DNA from: Desulfovibrio sp. X2
GTDB taxonomy: Bacteria; Desulfobacterota; Desulfovibrionia; Desulfovibrionales; Desulfovibrionaceae
DNA: 64,000 nucleotides
Reading direction: 5' to 3'
Assembly (NCBI RefSeq): GCF_000422205.1
Contig: NZ_ATHV01000006.1
Coordinates: 43,411-107,410, forward strand
This document shows positions 25,723-35,251 of this stretch, one piece after another. The position numbers were made by a program, and so were the translations under genes. The notes under the pieces are model-generated. The model was not told the origin of the DNA, searched no databases, and saw only the letters and a program-made list of their open reading frames with translations. The number at the start of each line of letters is the position of its first letter. The first letter of the stretch is position 1.

Positions 25723-26469
25723 GTGGCCGCAACGCACACCATCGTCCGCGTCAGCGGAGTGAAGAAGATATTCCGCATGGGCAAGCACCGGGTCGAGGCC
25801 CTGAAGGGCGTGGACCTGGAAATCTCCGCGGGCGAGTACATCTCCATCATGGGCCCCTCCGGCTCGGGCAAGTCCACGCTGTTCAACATGATCGGCGGAC
25901 TGGACAAGCCGAGCGAGGGCAAGGTCTTCATCGACGAGGTGGACATCGCCCAGCTCGACGCCTTCGAGCTCGCCTGGCTGCGCAACCGCAAGATCGGCTA
26001 CATCTTCCAGACCTTCAACCTGATCCAGGTCATGACCGCCCTTGAGAACGTGACCCTGCCCATGACCTTCGGCGGCATGAACCAGGACGACGCCGTGGAG
26101 AAGGGCATCGAGCTCCTGAAGCTCGTCGGGCTCGAGGGGCGCTACAACCACAAGCCCCAGGAGCTTTCCGGCGGCCAGCAGCAGCGCGTGGCCGTGGCCC
26201 GCTCCCTGGCCAACTCCCCGGCCATCATCCTGGCGGACGAACCCACGGGCAACCTCGACCTCAACACCGGCGCGGAGATCATCGAGCTTCTGCGCACCCT
26301 CTCCGTCGAACGCCAAGTGACCGTGATCACCGCAACCCACGACTACAAGATGCTGAACGTCTCAGACCGCGTGGTCTGGATCGTGGACGGGCGCATCGAC
26401 CGCATCGAGAACCGCGCCGACCTCAACATCCAGGTGGGCGGCATCCGCCGCGACGAGGCCCCGGCGTGA
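25723..26469 (+). CDS. ABC transporter ATP-binding protein (MacB/LolD type)
   Basis: A 248-residue ATPase that would power the permeases at 25012 and 26466. All elements are present: Walker A in [12 protein letters not shown]-loop in [16 protein letters not shown], signature [15 protein letters not shown], Walker [13 protein letters not shown] and H-loop in VITATHDY. The [14 protein letters not shown] wording is typical of the MacB/LolD group, which drives mechanotransmission or lipoprotein extraction instead of simple transport. It starts at GTG 25723 behind GGGAGGG, and its stop overlaps the GTG of the next gene by 4 bases. Confidence 0.95.
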   Translation: MAATHTIVRVSGVKKIFRMGKHRVEALKGVDLEISAGEYISIMGPSGSGKSTLFNMIGGLDKPSEGKVFIDEVDIAQLDAFELAWLRNRKIGYIFQTFNLIQVMTALENVTLPMTFGGMNQDDAVEKGIELLKLVGLEGRYNHKPQELSGGQQQRVAVARSLANSPAIILADEPTGNLDLNTGAEIIELLRTLSVERQVTVITATHDYKMLNVSDRVVWIVDGRIDRIENRADLNIQVGGIRRDEAPA

Positions 26470-29400
26470 AGCGAAAGGGCGCGCTCCTTCTGGCGGCCCT
26501 GCTGCTTCTGGCCTGGGCCGCGCCCGTCTGGGCCGACGCCAGGCGCACCGTGGAACACTTCGCCTCCTTCGGCGACCGCACCACGGGCAGTCCCGGTGCG
26601 CGGCAAGCGGCCGAGACCATCGCGGACACCTTCGAGTCCCTGGGATTCAAGACCGACCACCAGCTCTTCCTCCTGCCGCTGCGCCGCTACGAGCCGGCCG
26701 ACCTGACCCTGGCCGGAAGCGGCCGGAGCCTCACCCTGCATCCGTTGACGACCAATGCCGTCTTTCCGCAGAGCACGCCCGAGGCGGGCGCGACCGGCCC
26801 TCTCCTCTGGGCGGGTCGCGGCAGCCTGTCCGAGATGGAGGGCAAGCCGGTGTCCGGCGCCCTCGTGTGCATGGACCTCGATTCGGGCAAGAACTGGGAG
26901 AACGCGGCGAACCTCGGCGCCCAGGCCGTGATCTTCGTGGATCGCGGCACGCACGCGCGCGGCTACTACACGGACAAGCACGAACTCACCCCCATCGACC
27001 TCCCCACCTTCGTGGTCACGGAGCGGGAGCTCTCCGCCGCCGTCCCCGATTTCGAACATGCCCTCGCCTCCTCCGCCGCGCCCACGGCCAGCCTGCACTG
27101 CCATGCGAGATGGAAGCGGATCATGGGGGAGAACGTCTACTGCCTCATCCCGGGAAGCGACCCGCAGCTGGCCGATCAGCTCGTGGTGATCGAGGCCTTC
27201 TACGACTCCGAGGGGCTGGTCGTCGGACGTTCGCCAGGAGCCGAGGAAGCCAGCTCCATAGCCGCCCTGCTCGAGCTCGCGGCCGAACTGAAGGCGCACC
27301 CCCCCAAGCGCTCCGTGCTTCTGCTGGCCACCGAGGGGCATGCCCAGGGGCTGGCCGGCATCCGCGACTTCGTATGGTCCGTTCGCACCAAGGCCACGCG
27401 CCTGATGGAGCTCGAACGCACCGAGCGCAGCCGCGGTCTGGCCGCCAAGGCCGCCCTGCACATCCTGGAATCCGGCCGCAGCCTGCGCGACCTCACTCCC
27501 GAGGAAGGGCGGGAGGTTTCCCAGGCGCTGCGTTTCCAGATCAAGAACCACGTGGACGCGATCTCCACGAAGCTCATGCAGCTTCGCCTCCAGGGCGATC
27601 CCGCCCACGAGGAGGAGATCAGGCAGCTCGCCCGACGCCGCATGCTGCTCAGGAACCTCGTGGACGTCACGGACTTCTCCCGCGCGGACGAGGCGAGCCT
27701 CGCGCTCCTGCAGAGCTTCGTGCCCGCGGCCGTCTCGGAACAGATGGAAGTGGCGACGGACGCCGGGGAACAACTCCTGGCGGCCAAGAGTTCGCGTCAG
27801 GCGCGGGCCGAGGTTGCACCTCTCGAGGTCGCGGCCTGGATCTCGCTGCATCTTTCCACCCACGGCAACGGCGTGGGCGCCTTCGACTACGGCTTCCAGT
27901 ACGAGATACGGCCCGACCGCAACCGCAACCCGGACTACGGCCGCATAGACCGCATCCTCCAGGCCGCGGCCGAGGAGATGCCCAAGGACGGCAGCGTGGC
28001 CCCACTGCGCGACACGCTCCGTCCCTCGCGCATCCGGCCCTGGGAGTCCTGGTTCGAGGACCGCCCCGGGCTCGGCGGCGAGGTGGCGGCATTGGGCGGC
28101 GTGCTCGGCCTGACCATGGCCACGGTGGAGGATGCCCGCTCGACCTGGGGCACCCCCTACGACACGCCCGACAAGGTGGACTTCGCCTCCCTCGACCGCC
28201 AGATCGCCCTGCTCAGGGGGCTGGTAGACGTGCTCGTCACGACGCCCGCCCCCCTGTACGACGAAGTGCCGCGCCAGGGCCTGTCCGAACTCGAAGGCAA
28301 GGCCCGGTTCATCCGCCAGGGCGAGGTCTTTCCCGACCAGCCCGCCCCGGGAACCATCATCCAGGCCTACCAGGGACCGGCCATCGTCTACTCCATGGTC
28401 GACACCGCGGGCACCTTCCGCTTCACCGGCCTCGCGGACCACAAGAACACCTTCCACAAGGTGATCCTCGAGGCCTACCGCTTCGATCCCGACAGCGGCC
28501 GCATCATGTGGGCCGTGGACAAGAAGCAGACCGGCAAGGACTCGTACCGCGTGAAGATGGTGCGCCAGCGCATGGAGACCGACCTGGTCATGTTCGCGGC
28601 CAAGCGCATCTCCATCTTCGGGCTGCTCGAGCCGCGGACCTTCGCCTACCTGACCAAGATCGACCTCTACGACGGACGGCGCGACGCCACACCGGTCAAA
28701 TACTGGTTCAGCCGCATCGACACCCGGGACTCCACCCTGGCCTCGTTCTTCCTGGAACAAGGGACGCCCCTCAAGGTGACCCTGTCCGACACCGTGCTCA
28801 CCAGAAAGCTCATCCTGACCCACGCGGTGCCCGGCAATCCCGAGGGCGTGGGCTACCTGCCCTCCGAGTGGCCCGAGATCAACGCCACGGAGTTCCATGT
28901 GGCCACGGACATGTGGGCCCTGCTCGGGCCGCGCATCAGGAACCTCGAGACCCACGGCATCGACAACGAACGCATCCGGACGATGCAGGCCCAGGGACAG
29001 TCCGAGCTCAAGGCGGCGGACGCGGCCTTCAAGGACATGCGCTGGAGCGACTTCCTGGAGCACGCCCGCGCCTCGTGGGCCCTGGCCACGCGCGTCTACC
29101 TGGACGTGGAGAAGACACAACGCGACGTGCTCCTCGGCGTTCTCTTCTACATCGCCCTGTTCGTGCCCTTCGCCTATTGCGCCGAGCGGGTGCTTTTCGC
29201 CTTCGCGGACATCCACAAACGCATCGTGGCTTTCCTGGCCATTCTCTGCGTGGTCATCGCGGTCATCTATGCGGTGCACCCGGCTTTCCAGCTCACCTAC
29301 TCTCCGCTGGTGGTCATCCTGGCCTTCTTCATCGCCGGGCTCTCCGCCCTGGTGGCCGCGATCATCTTCCTGCGCTTCGAGAAGGAGATGGAGAAGCTGC

Positions 29401-31250
29401 AGCGCCGGGCGCACCACACGAAGGCCTCGGAAGTCAGCAAGCTCAAGGCCTTCGCCGCGGCCTTCGTCATCGGCGTCTCCAATCTGCGGCGACGCAAGGT
29501 GCGCACCTCGCTGACCGTGGTCACCCTGGTCATCCTGACCTTCACCATCATGAGCTTCACCTCGGTCAAGTCGGTGCGCGAGAGCACGTCCACGCCCTTC
29601 ACGGACACGTCCAGCTACCGGGGCATCCTCATGAAGAGCCTCGGCTGGGCGAGCCTGCCGCGGGAGACGGCCGCCATCGTGAGCAACGCGTTCCGCGGCC
29701 AGGCCCTGGCCGTGCCCCGCGTCTGGCTGGACAACAAGGACAGGACCACGGCCGTCTACGTGCCCCTGCGGCGCGGCAGCACGAACGAGGAGGCGCGGGG
29801 GCTCATCGGCCTTTCCCCGCACGAGCCGGAGGTGAGCGGTCTCGACCGCGTGCTCACGGGCGGCCGCTGGTTCAAGCCCGGCGAGCAAGATGCCGTGCTC
29901 CTGCCCGCGTCCACGGCCAAGCGCTTCGGCATCGATCCGGCCGCACCGAACGGCGCGAAGATCGAACTCTGGGGCATGCCCTTCTCCGTGGTCGGCTGCT
30001 TCGATGCCGCGGCACTGGACGATTTCTCGGACCTGGACGAGGAACCGCCCACGCCCGTGACCTTCCCGTCGGAGATGGCCGTCTCCCTGGCCGAGGCCCA
30101 GGCCGACGAGATCGACACGGGCGAGGAGATGCAGAATTTCCAGAGCCGCTACCAGCACGTCTCGGCCGACCAGGTGGTCATCGTCCCGGCGGGCACGGCC
30201 CTCTCCCTGGGCGGCGAGATCAAGTCCATGGCCCTGCACCCGCTGGGTGGGCTCTCCACGGCCGACCTGGCCAAGGGGCTGGTGGACCGCTTCGGCCTGC
30301 CGCTGTTCGTGGGCCAGTCCTCGGGCACGTATCTGTACAGCGCCTCGGACACCATCAACTACTCCGGCCTGCCGAACATCGTCATCCCTCTCGTCATCGC
30401 CGTGTGCATCGTGCTCAACACCATGATCGCCAGCGTCTACGAGCGCCGCCGCGAGATCGGCGTGTACACCTCCATCGGCATGGCCCCGACGCACGTCTCC
30501 TATCTGTTCATCGCCGAGGCCGTGGCCTTCGCGGTCATAAGCTCGGTGCTCGGCTACCTCCTGGCGCAGGTGGCGGCGGAGACGCTCTCGGGCACGGCCG
30601 TGTGGTCGGGCATGACCGCCAACTACTCCTCGCTGGCGGGCGTGGCGGCCATGCTCCTGGTCATCGGCGTGACCCTGCTCTCGGTCATCTACCCTGCCCG
30701 GGTCGCGGCCCAGATCGCCATCCCGGACGTGACCCGCTCCTGGGTCATGCCCGACAGCGCCGGAAACGAGATCACCCTGACGCTCCCCTTCCTGCTCAAG
30801 GAGCCGGAGCAGGAATGCGTGGGCGGCTTCCTGCTCGACTACTACCAGGCGCACCAGGACGTGACCCACGGGCTGTTCTGCTCCGACGACGTGGCCTGCG
30901 CCTTCGCCTGTCCGCTGCAGAGCTTCACGGAGAAGCGCAGCCCCGAAGCGCCCGACCAGTGTCTCAACCTGCGCGCATCCATCTGGCTCGCGCCGTTCGA
31001 TTTCGGCGTGCGCCAGGAGACCGAAATATTCTTCTGTCCCTCTGAGGACCAGCCGGAATTCATGGAGATACGCATCCGCGTCGCGCGCCAGGCGGGCGAG
31101 GTGGGCATCTGGAAGCGACTGAACAAGAATTTTCTGAACGATCTGCGCAAGCAGCTTCTGGTCTGGCGTTCCCTGGACGAGGAAGGCCGCGCGGGCTACG
31201 AAAGCCTGCTCAGGCAGTACATGGCGCGCAGCGAAGGACAAACGGGCTAG
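26466..31250 (+). CDS. Giant FtsX-type permease fused to PA and inactive M28-peptidase-like ectodomain
   Basis: A 1594-residue protein. A signal or anchor helix (residues 1-22) is followed by about 860 periplasmic residues: a PA-like domain (GALVCMDLDSGKNWENAANL and AQAVIFVDRG), then an M28-aminopeptidase-like fold whose zinc-ligand positions are changed (AFYDS for AHYDS at 244-248, GAEEAS at 259, TEGH at 289, WGTPYDTPDKVD at 561 in place of an H-T-P motif), then a carboxypeptidase-regulatory-like strand region. Membrane helices start near residue 887, followed by FtsX permease cores (VYERRREIGVYTSIGMAP) and a soluble C-terminal domain of about 170 residues from residue 1427. Starts at GTG 26466. 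Function is unknown; see findings. Confidence 0.85.
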   Translation: MKRKGALLLAALLLLAWAAPVWADARRTVEHFASFGDRTTGSPGARQAAETIADTFESLGFKTDHQLFLLPLRRYEPADLTLAGSGRSLTLHPLTTNAVFPQSTPEAGATGPLLWAGRGSLSEMEGKPVSGALVCMDLDSGKNWENAANLGAQAVIFVDRGTHARGYYTDKHELTPIDLPTFVVTERELSAAVPDFEHALASSAAPTASLHCHARWKRIMGENVYCLIPGSDPQLADQLVVIEAFYDSEGLVVGRSPGAEEASSIAALLELAAELKAHPPKRSVLLLATEGHAQGLAGIRDFVWSVRTKATRLMELERTERSRGLAAKAALHILESGRSLRDLTPEEGREVSQALRFQIKNHVDAISTKLMQLRLQGDPAHEEEIRQLARRRMLLRNLVDVTDFSRADEASLALLQSFVPAAVSEQMEVATDAGEQLLAAKSSRQARAEVAPLEVAAWISLHLSTHGNGVGAFDYGFQYEIRPDRNRNPDYGRIDRILQAAAEEMPKDGSVAPLRDTLRPSRIRPWESWFEDRPGLGGEVAALGGVLGLTMATVEDARSTWGTPYDTPDKVDFASLDRQIALLRGLVDVLVTTPAPLYDEVPRQGLSELEGKARFIRQGEVFPDQPAPGTIIQAYQGPAIVYSMVDTAGTFRFTGLADHKNTFHKVILEAYRFDPDSGRIMWAVDKKQTGKDSYRVKMVRQRMETDLVMFAAKRISIFGLLEPRTFAYLTKIDLYDGRRDATPVKYWFSRIDTRDSTLASFFLEQGTPLKVTLSDTVLTRKLILTHAVPGNPEGVGYLPSEWPEINATEFHVATDMWALLGPRIRNLETHGIDNERIRTMQAQGQSELKAADAAFKDMRWSDFLEHARASWALATRVYLDVEKTQRDVLLGVLFYIALFVPFAYCAERVLFAFADIHKRIVAFLAILCVVIAVIYAVHPAFQLTYSPLVVILAFFIAGLSALVAAIIFLRFEKEMEKLQRRAHHTKASEVSKLKAFAAAFVIGVSNLRRRKVRTSLTVVTLVILTFTIMSFTSVKSVRESTSTPFTDTSSYRGILMKSLGWASLPRETAAIVSNAFRGQALAVPRVWLDNKDRTTAVYVPLRRGSTNEEARGLIGLSPHEPEVSGLDRVLTGGRWFKPGEQDAVLLPASTAKRFGIDPAAPNGAKIELWGMPFSVVGCFDAAALDDFSDLDEEPPTPVTFPSEMAVSLAEAQADEIDTGEEMQNFQSRYQHVSADQVVIVPAGTALSLGGEIKSMALHPLGGLSTADLAKGLVDRFGLPLFVGQSSGTYLYSASDTINYSGLPNIVIPLVIAVCIVLNTMIASVYERRREIGVYTSIGMAPTHVSYLFIAEAVAFAVISSVLGYLLAQVAAETLSGTAVWSGMTANYSSLAGVAAMLLVIGVTLLSVIYPARVAAQIAIPDVTRSWVMPDSAGNEITLTLPFLLKEPEQECVGGFLLDYYQAHQDVTHGLFCSDDVACAFACPLQSFTEKRSPEAPDQCLNLRASIWLAPFDFGVRQETEIFFCPSEDQPEFMEIRIRVARQAGEVGIWKRLNKNFLNDLRKQLLVWRSLDEEGRAGYESLLRQYMARSEGQTG

Positions 31251-31256
31251 GCTGAC

Positions 31257-33236
31257 ATGGCGGGACAGAAAAACATACGGCCAAGGGCAGTGGTCCTCGG
31301 CGTCCTTCTGGGGCTCGGCGTGTGCGCCGTCACGCCCTACAACAACATGCTGCTCAGGGCCACGCTGCTCGGCGGCGGCCACTTCCCGCTCGCCCCCTTC
31401 GTCATCCTCTTCTGGCTCACGGTCATCACCACGGCGGCCGGAAAGCTCACCCGAAGGAGCCTGCTCGCCGGACGCGAACTCTTCGTCACCTGGATCCTCA
31501 TGGTCCTCGTCTCGGGGCTGCCCTACACCGGCCTCGTGCGCACCTTCTTCGTCAACATCACCACCCCGCAGACCTTCGCCACGCCGAACAACCACTGGGC
31601 CGAGACGCTCGGCCCCCTTCTGCCCGCCTCCCTGTTCCCCAAGGACCCGAAGGCCCTGACCGACATCTACGACGGCCTGGACGGAGCCCTCGGGCAGAAC
31701 TCACTGACCGTGCTCTCGCGCATCGACTGGTCCGCCTGGGCAGGTCCGCTGCTCTGGTGGGGCGCCTTCGTCTTCCTCGCCTTCCTGGTCATGATCTGCC
31801 TCGTGAACCTCTTCTCCGGGCAGTGGGTGGAGAACGAGCGCGTGAACTTCCCCCTGCTGCGCCTGCCCCAGGTCATGGAGGAGGCGGTCGACGAGGGGCG
31901 CTTCCTCGGCTTCCTCACGGACCGCTACCTGCTCATCGGGCTGGCGCTTACCGTCTTCCTGCACACCATGAACGGCCTGTCCTCCTTCTATCCGGAAATC
32001 CCCCAGATCCCCACGCTCTTCGTGGTCGGCAAGTACTTCTCGAAGTACGGAATCTTCTCCGGCTTCCACAAGCTGAAGATCTACATCTATCCCGCCTTCA
32101 TCGGCTTCGCCTTCCTGACCTCGCGCCAGATCTCCCTGAGCCTCTGGTTCTTCTACCTGCTCGGCGCGCTGGCCTTCGGCGTCCTCGACGTCACCGGGCT
32201 TTCCGTGCCCGCGGGAGCGCTCGGCGTGACCTTCGGCCCGACCCTGGCCGCGGTGGAGGAGACGCAGATGATCGGCGCCTACGGCGTCTTCTTCCTCTTC
32301 CTGCTCTGGCTCGCACGAAGTCATCTGGCCATGATCGCGCGCCACGCCGTGGGCATCGGCCAAGCGAAACGGGGCGAGAGCGAGTGGTTCTCGCTGCGCG
32401 CCGCGTTCTGGGGCGGGATCGGGGGCATGGTCCTGCTCGGCGCATGGTGCGTGCATTTCGGCATGACCCCGCTGGCCGCGGCCTCGGTGCTGGTGATGTT
32501 CTTCGTGGTCTCCTTCGTGGCGGCGCGCATCATCTGCCAGGGCGGCATCGCCTACTTCACCCTCACCGCGGCCCCGCTCGACGGCCTGATAGCCCTGTTC
32601 GGCTCGGGCTTTCTCGGCACCGCGGGGCTCCTGGTGGCGGCGGCGGCGCAGAAGGTCCTCTTCGTGGACCTGCGGGAATCGCTGCTGCCCTCGCTCTTCC
32701 ACGCCGCAAAGGTCGGCGAAGGTGTACGCAACAAGCGCCTCTACCTCACCGGCATCGTGGTCGTGCTCATCCTCGGCGTGGCGGTCAGCATCGCGGCCAT
32801 GATGGCGCTGTGCCACACCTACGGGCTGCGCGAACTCGAGCTCGAGTGGGCCACGCGCACCTCGGTCTCGGTCTACGACAACGTCAAGCGGCTGATCGAC
32901 ACGCCGCTCTCCATGCAGGGGCACGTGGTGACCTATTCCCTGGTCGGCGCGGCGATCATGCTCGCCCTGGTGCTCTGCTACCACCGCTTCCACTGGTGGC
33001 CGCTGCACCCCATCGGCTATCTGGCCACCTACAGCTCGTCCATGCACATCCTGTGGTTCAGCTTTTTCGTGGGCTGGCTGGTCAACCAGGTCTGCCTGCG
33101 CTACGGCGGGGTGACGCTGTTCCGCAAAGTACGCTATTTCTTCTTCGGACTGATACTCGGCGATTTCCTCATGGGCGGCATGTGGGCCATGATCGGGCTG
33201 CACACGGGCATGACCTACCAGGTCCTGCCCGACTAG
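31257..33236 (+). CDS. Large polytopic membrane protein, DUF6785/DUF6784-like, OPT-superfamily-like
   Basis: A 659-residue protein with about 14 hydrophobic segments. From memory it fits a family of bacterial OPT-like membrane proteins in which the segment VENERVNFPLLRLP and a C-terminal block HWWPLHPIGYLATYSSSMHI with WFSFFVGWLVN and LRYGG recur. Known OPT proteins move peptides or metal chelates, but nothing here fixes a substrate. It begins 7 bases after the preceding permease stop, and the next gene (33264) is a similarly sized membrane protein, so the two may form a heteromeric or paired transporter. The family assignment is recalled, not searched. Confidence 0.75.
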   Translation: MAGQKNIRPRAVVLGVLLGLGVCAVTPYNNMLLRATLLGGGHFPLAPFVILFWLTVITTAAGKLTRRSLLAGRELFVTWILMVLVSGLPYTGLVRTFFVNITTPQTFATPNNHWAETLGPLLPASLFPKDPKALTDIYDGLDGALGQNSLTVLSRIDWSAWAGPLLWWGAFVFLAFLVMICLVNLFSGQWVENERVNFPLLRLPQVMEEAVDEGRFLGFLTDRYLLIGLALTVFLHTMNGLSSFYPEIPQIPTLFVVGKYFSKYGIFSGFHKLKIYIYPAFIGFAFLTSRQISLSLWFFYLLGALAFGVLDVTGLSVPAGALGVTFGPTLAAVEETQMIGAYGVFFLFLLWLARSHLAMIARHAVGIGQAKRGESEWFSLRAAFWGGIGGMVLLGAWCVHFGMTPLAAASVLVMFFVVSFVAARIICQGGIAYFTLTAAPLDGLIALFGSGFLGTAGLLVAAAAQKVLFVDLRESLLPSLFHAAKVGEGVRNKRLYLTGIVVVLILGVAVSIAAMMALCHTYGLRELELEWATRTSVSVYDNVKRLIDTPLSMQGHVVTYSLVGAAIMLALVLCYHRFHWWPLHPIGYLATYSSSMHILWFSFFVGWLVNQVCLRYGGVTLFRKVRYFFFGLILGDFLMGGMWAMIGLHTGMTYQVLPD

Positions 33237-33263
33237 GCCCCGGACGGAGACGACGGACACGGC

Positions 33264-35225
33264 ATGTACGACGACAAGGAACTCAACGAATACCGCGACC
33301 TCCTGAAGCCGCCCGAGCGGTTCGAGGAGGGCTTCGACTGGAAGACCATCGTCGGCGCGGTATTCATCGGCTTCCTGATGATGCCGGGGTCCATGTATCT
33401 GCAGCTGGTCATCGGCCAGGGCATCGGCCCTGCCGCGCGCTGGGTGACGATCATCCTCTTCGCCGAGATCGCCAAGCGCTCCTACACGAACTTGAAGCAG
33501 CAGGAGATCTTCCTGCTCTACTACATGGCCGGAGCGGCCATGGCCTCGCCCTTCCACGGCCTGCTCTGGAACCAGTACCTCGTGCAGTCGGACGCGGCCC
33601 GCATGCTGGGCCTGACCGACCTCATCCCGTCATGGGTGGCCCCGCCGCCGGGCTCGGAATCGCTCGCGCACCGCACCTTCTTCAGTCGCGACTGGCTGAT
33701 TCCGGTCCTGCTCCTCTTCGGCGCGCAGCTCATCCAGCGCATCGACCAGTTCGGCCTGGGCTACGCCATGTACCGCATCACCTCGGACATCGAGAAGCTG
33801 CCCTTCCCCATGGCCCCGGTGGGGGCGCTGGGCACCATGGCCCTGGCCGAGTCCACGGACGACGCGGACAAGGGCTGGAAATGGCGGGTCTTCTCCATCG
33901 GCGGGGTCATCGGCCTGGCCTTCGGCGCCATCTACGTGCTCCTGCCCGCGGTCTCCGGACTCATCTTCACGGAACCGGTACGCCTCATCCCCATCCCATG
34001 GGTCGAGCTCACGCCATACACCGAACACGTCCTGCCCGCGGTCGCCACGGGCATCCAGCTGGACCTCGGACTCCTCTTCCTGGGCATGGTCCTGCCCTTC
34101 TGGGCGGTCATGGGCAGCTTCATCGGCGTGGTCTTCACCATGGTCGTCAACCCCTTCCTCTACCACGCGGGAATCCTCCACCGCTGGCACCCGGGCATGC
34201 GCACGGTGGAAACGCTCTTCGCCAACAGCTTCGACTTCTACATGAGCGTCTCCATCGGCCTCGGGCTCTCCATCGGCGTCATCGGCATCTGGCAGGTGCT
34301 CAAGTCGCTTCGCAAAAAGACCGCGCTCTCGCGCGCCACGTGGCGGGAGATGATCCACGGCCGCCCCGAGCGTGGGGACATCAACTTCTGGCTCTCCATC
34401 GGCATCTACTTCTTCTCGACCATCAGCTACACACTGCTCTGCGCCTTCCTGGTGCCGGGCTTCCCATGGCTCTTCTTCATCTTCTACGGCTTCCTCTACA
34501 CCCCCTTCATCTCCTACGTGACCGCGCGCATGGAGGGCTTGGCCGGACAGGTGGTCAACCTGCCGCTGGTGCGCGAGGCGAGCTTCATCGCCGGGGCCAA
34601 GTATTTCGGCTACTCGGGCATCGAGATCTGGTACGCCCCCATCCCCATTCACAACTACGGCGAGGCCACGGTGCAGTTCCGCCAGATCGAGCTGACCGGC
34701 ACGAGCCTGCGCGGCATCATCAAGGCAGAGATCGTCTCCTGGCCCGTGGTCTTCATCGCCTCGCTGCTCTTCTCGCAGTTCCTCTGGCGGCTCGCGCCCA
34801 TTCCCTCGGTGCAGTTCCCCTACGCCCAGGAGATCTGGCACCTGCAGGCCCTGAACCAGCTCCTGATGCAGACCTCGACCCTGGAGGGCAACTCCGCCTT
34901 CTACCAGGCCCTCTCGCCCCTGGTCACCGGCGGGGCCATGGCCGCGGGCCTGCTGCTCTACGGCGTGCTCTCCGTCTTCGGCCTGCCCATCCTGCTCATC
35001 TACGGCCTGGTCCGGGGCCTGGGACAGACCGCGCCGCACGGGCATTTCCTGGAGCTCTTCGGAGCCCTGCTCGGCCGCTTCTACTTCCTCAAGCGCTACG
35101 GCGCGCAGTGGCGGCAGTACGCCCCCGTGCTCCTAGCGGGATTCTCCTGCGGCATGGGACTCATGGGCATGTTCGCCATGGGCTGCACCCTGATCCTCAA
35201 GTCGCTCGGCAAGCTCGCCTACTGA
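33264..35225 (+). CDS. Large polytopic membrane protein, OPT-superfamily-like, second of pair
   Basis: A 653-residue protein with roughly 14 hydrophobic segments. After a short cytoplasmic N-terminus (LLKPPERFEEGFDWKTIVGA) come MMPGSMYLQLVIGQGIGPAA and WVTIILFAEIAKRSYTNLKQ with QEIFLLYYMAGAA, a pattern I associate with the same OPT-like group as its neighbour. The loop EKLPFPMAPVGALGTMALAE and the long loop near VNLPLVREASFIAGAKYFGY are distinctive. It shares length and topology with the 31257 product but little obvious sequence identity, so duplication is ancient if real. Starts 27 bases after that gene. Confidence 0.72.
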   Translation: MYDDKELNEYRDLLKPPERFEEGFDWKTIVGAVFIGFLMMPGSMYLQLVIGQGIGPAARWVTIILFAEIAKRSYTNLKQQEIFLLYYMAGAAMASPFHGLLWNQYLVQSDAARMLGLTDLIPSWVAPPPGSESLAHRTFFSRDWLIPVLLLFGAQLIQRIDQFGLGYAMYRITSDIEKLPFPMAPVGALGTMALAESTDDADKGWKWRVFSIGGVIGLAFGAIYVLLPAVSGLIFTEPVRLIPIPWVELTPYTEHVLPAVATGIQLDLGLLFLGMVLPFWAVMGSFIGVVFTMVVNPFLYHAGILHRWHPGMRTVETLFANSFDFYMSVSIGLGLSIGVIGIWQVLKSLRKKTALSRATWREMIHGRPERGDINFWLSIGIYFFSTISYTLLCAFLVPGFPWLFFIFYGFLYTPFISYVTARMEGLAGQVVNLPLVREASFIAGAKYFGYSGIEIWYAPIPIHNYGEATVQFRQIELTGTSLRGIIKAEIVSWPVVFIASLLFSQFLWRLAPIPSVQFPYAQEIWHLQALNQLLMQTSTLEGNSAFYQALSPLVTGGAMAAGLLLYGVLSVFGLPILLIYGLVRGLGQTAPHGHFLELFGALLGRFYFLKRYGAQWRQYAPVLLAGFSCGMGLMGMFAMGCTLILKSLGKLAY

Positions 35226-35251
35226 GCCGTCCGGGGGCCGGAATCCGCAGC

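Noticed and set aside
26343..31595. A 5.2-kb open frame on the minus strand over the giant permease gene
   Set aside because: Its translation is His/Arg/Gly/Val-rich low-quality sequence with no family resemblance. It arises because GC-rich codons on the plus strand leave few stop codons in the opposite frame.
31322..35251. Plus-strand open frame running through both OPT-like genes
   Set aside because: Arg/His/Pro-rich translation in the wrong frame; only its last part (from 35252) is a real gene.
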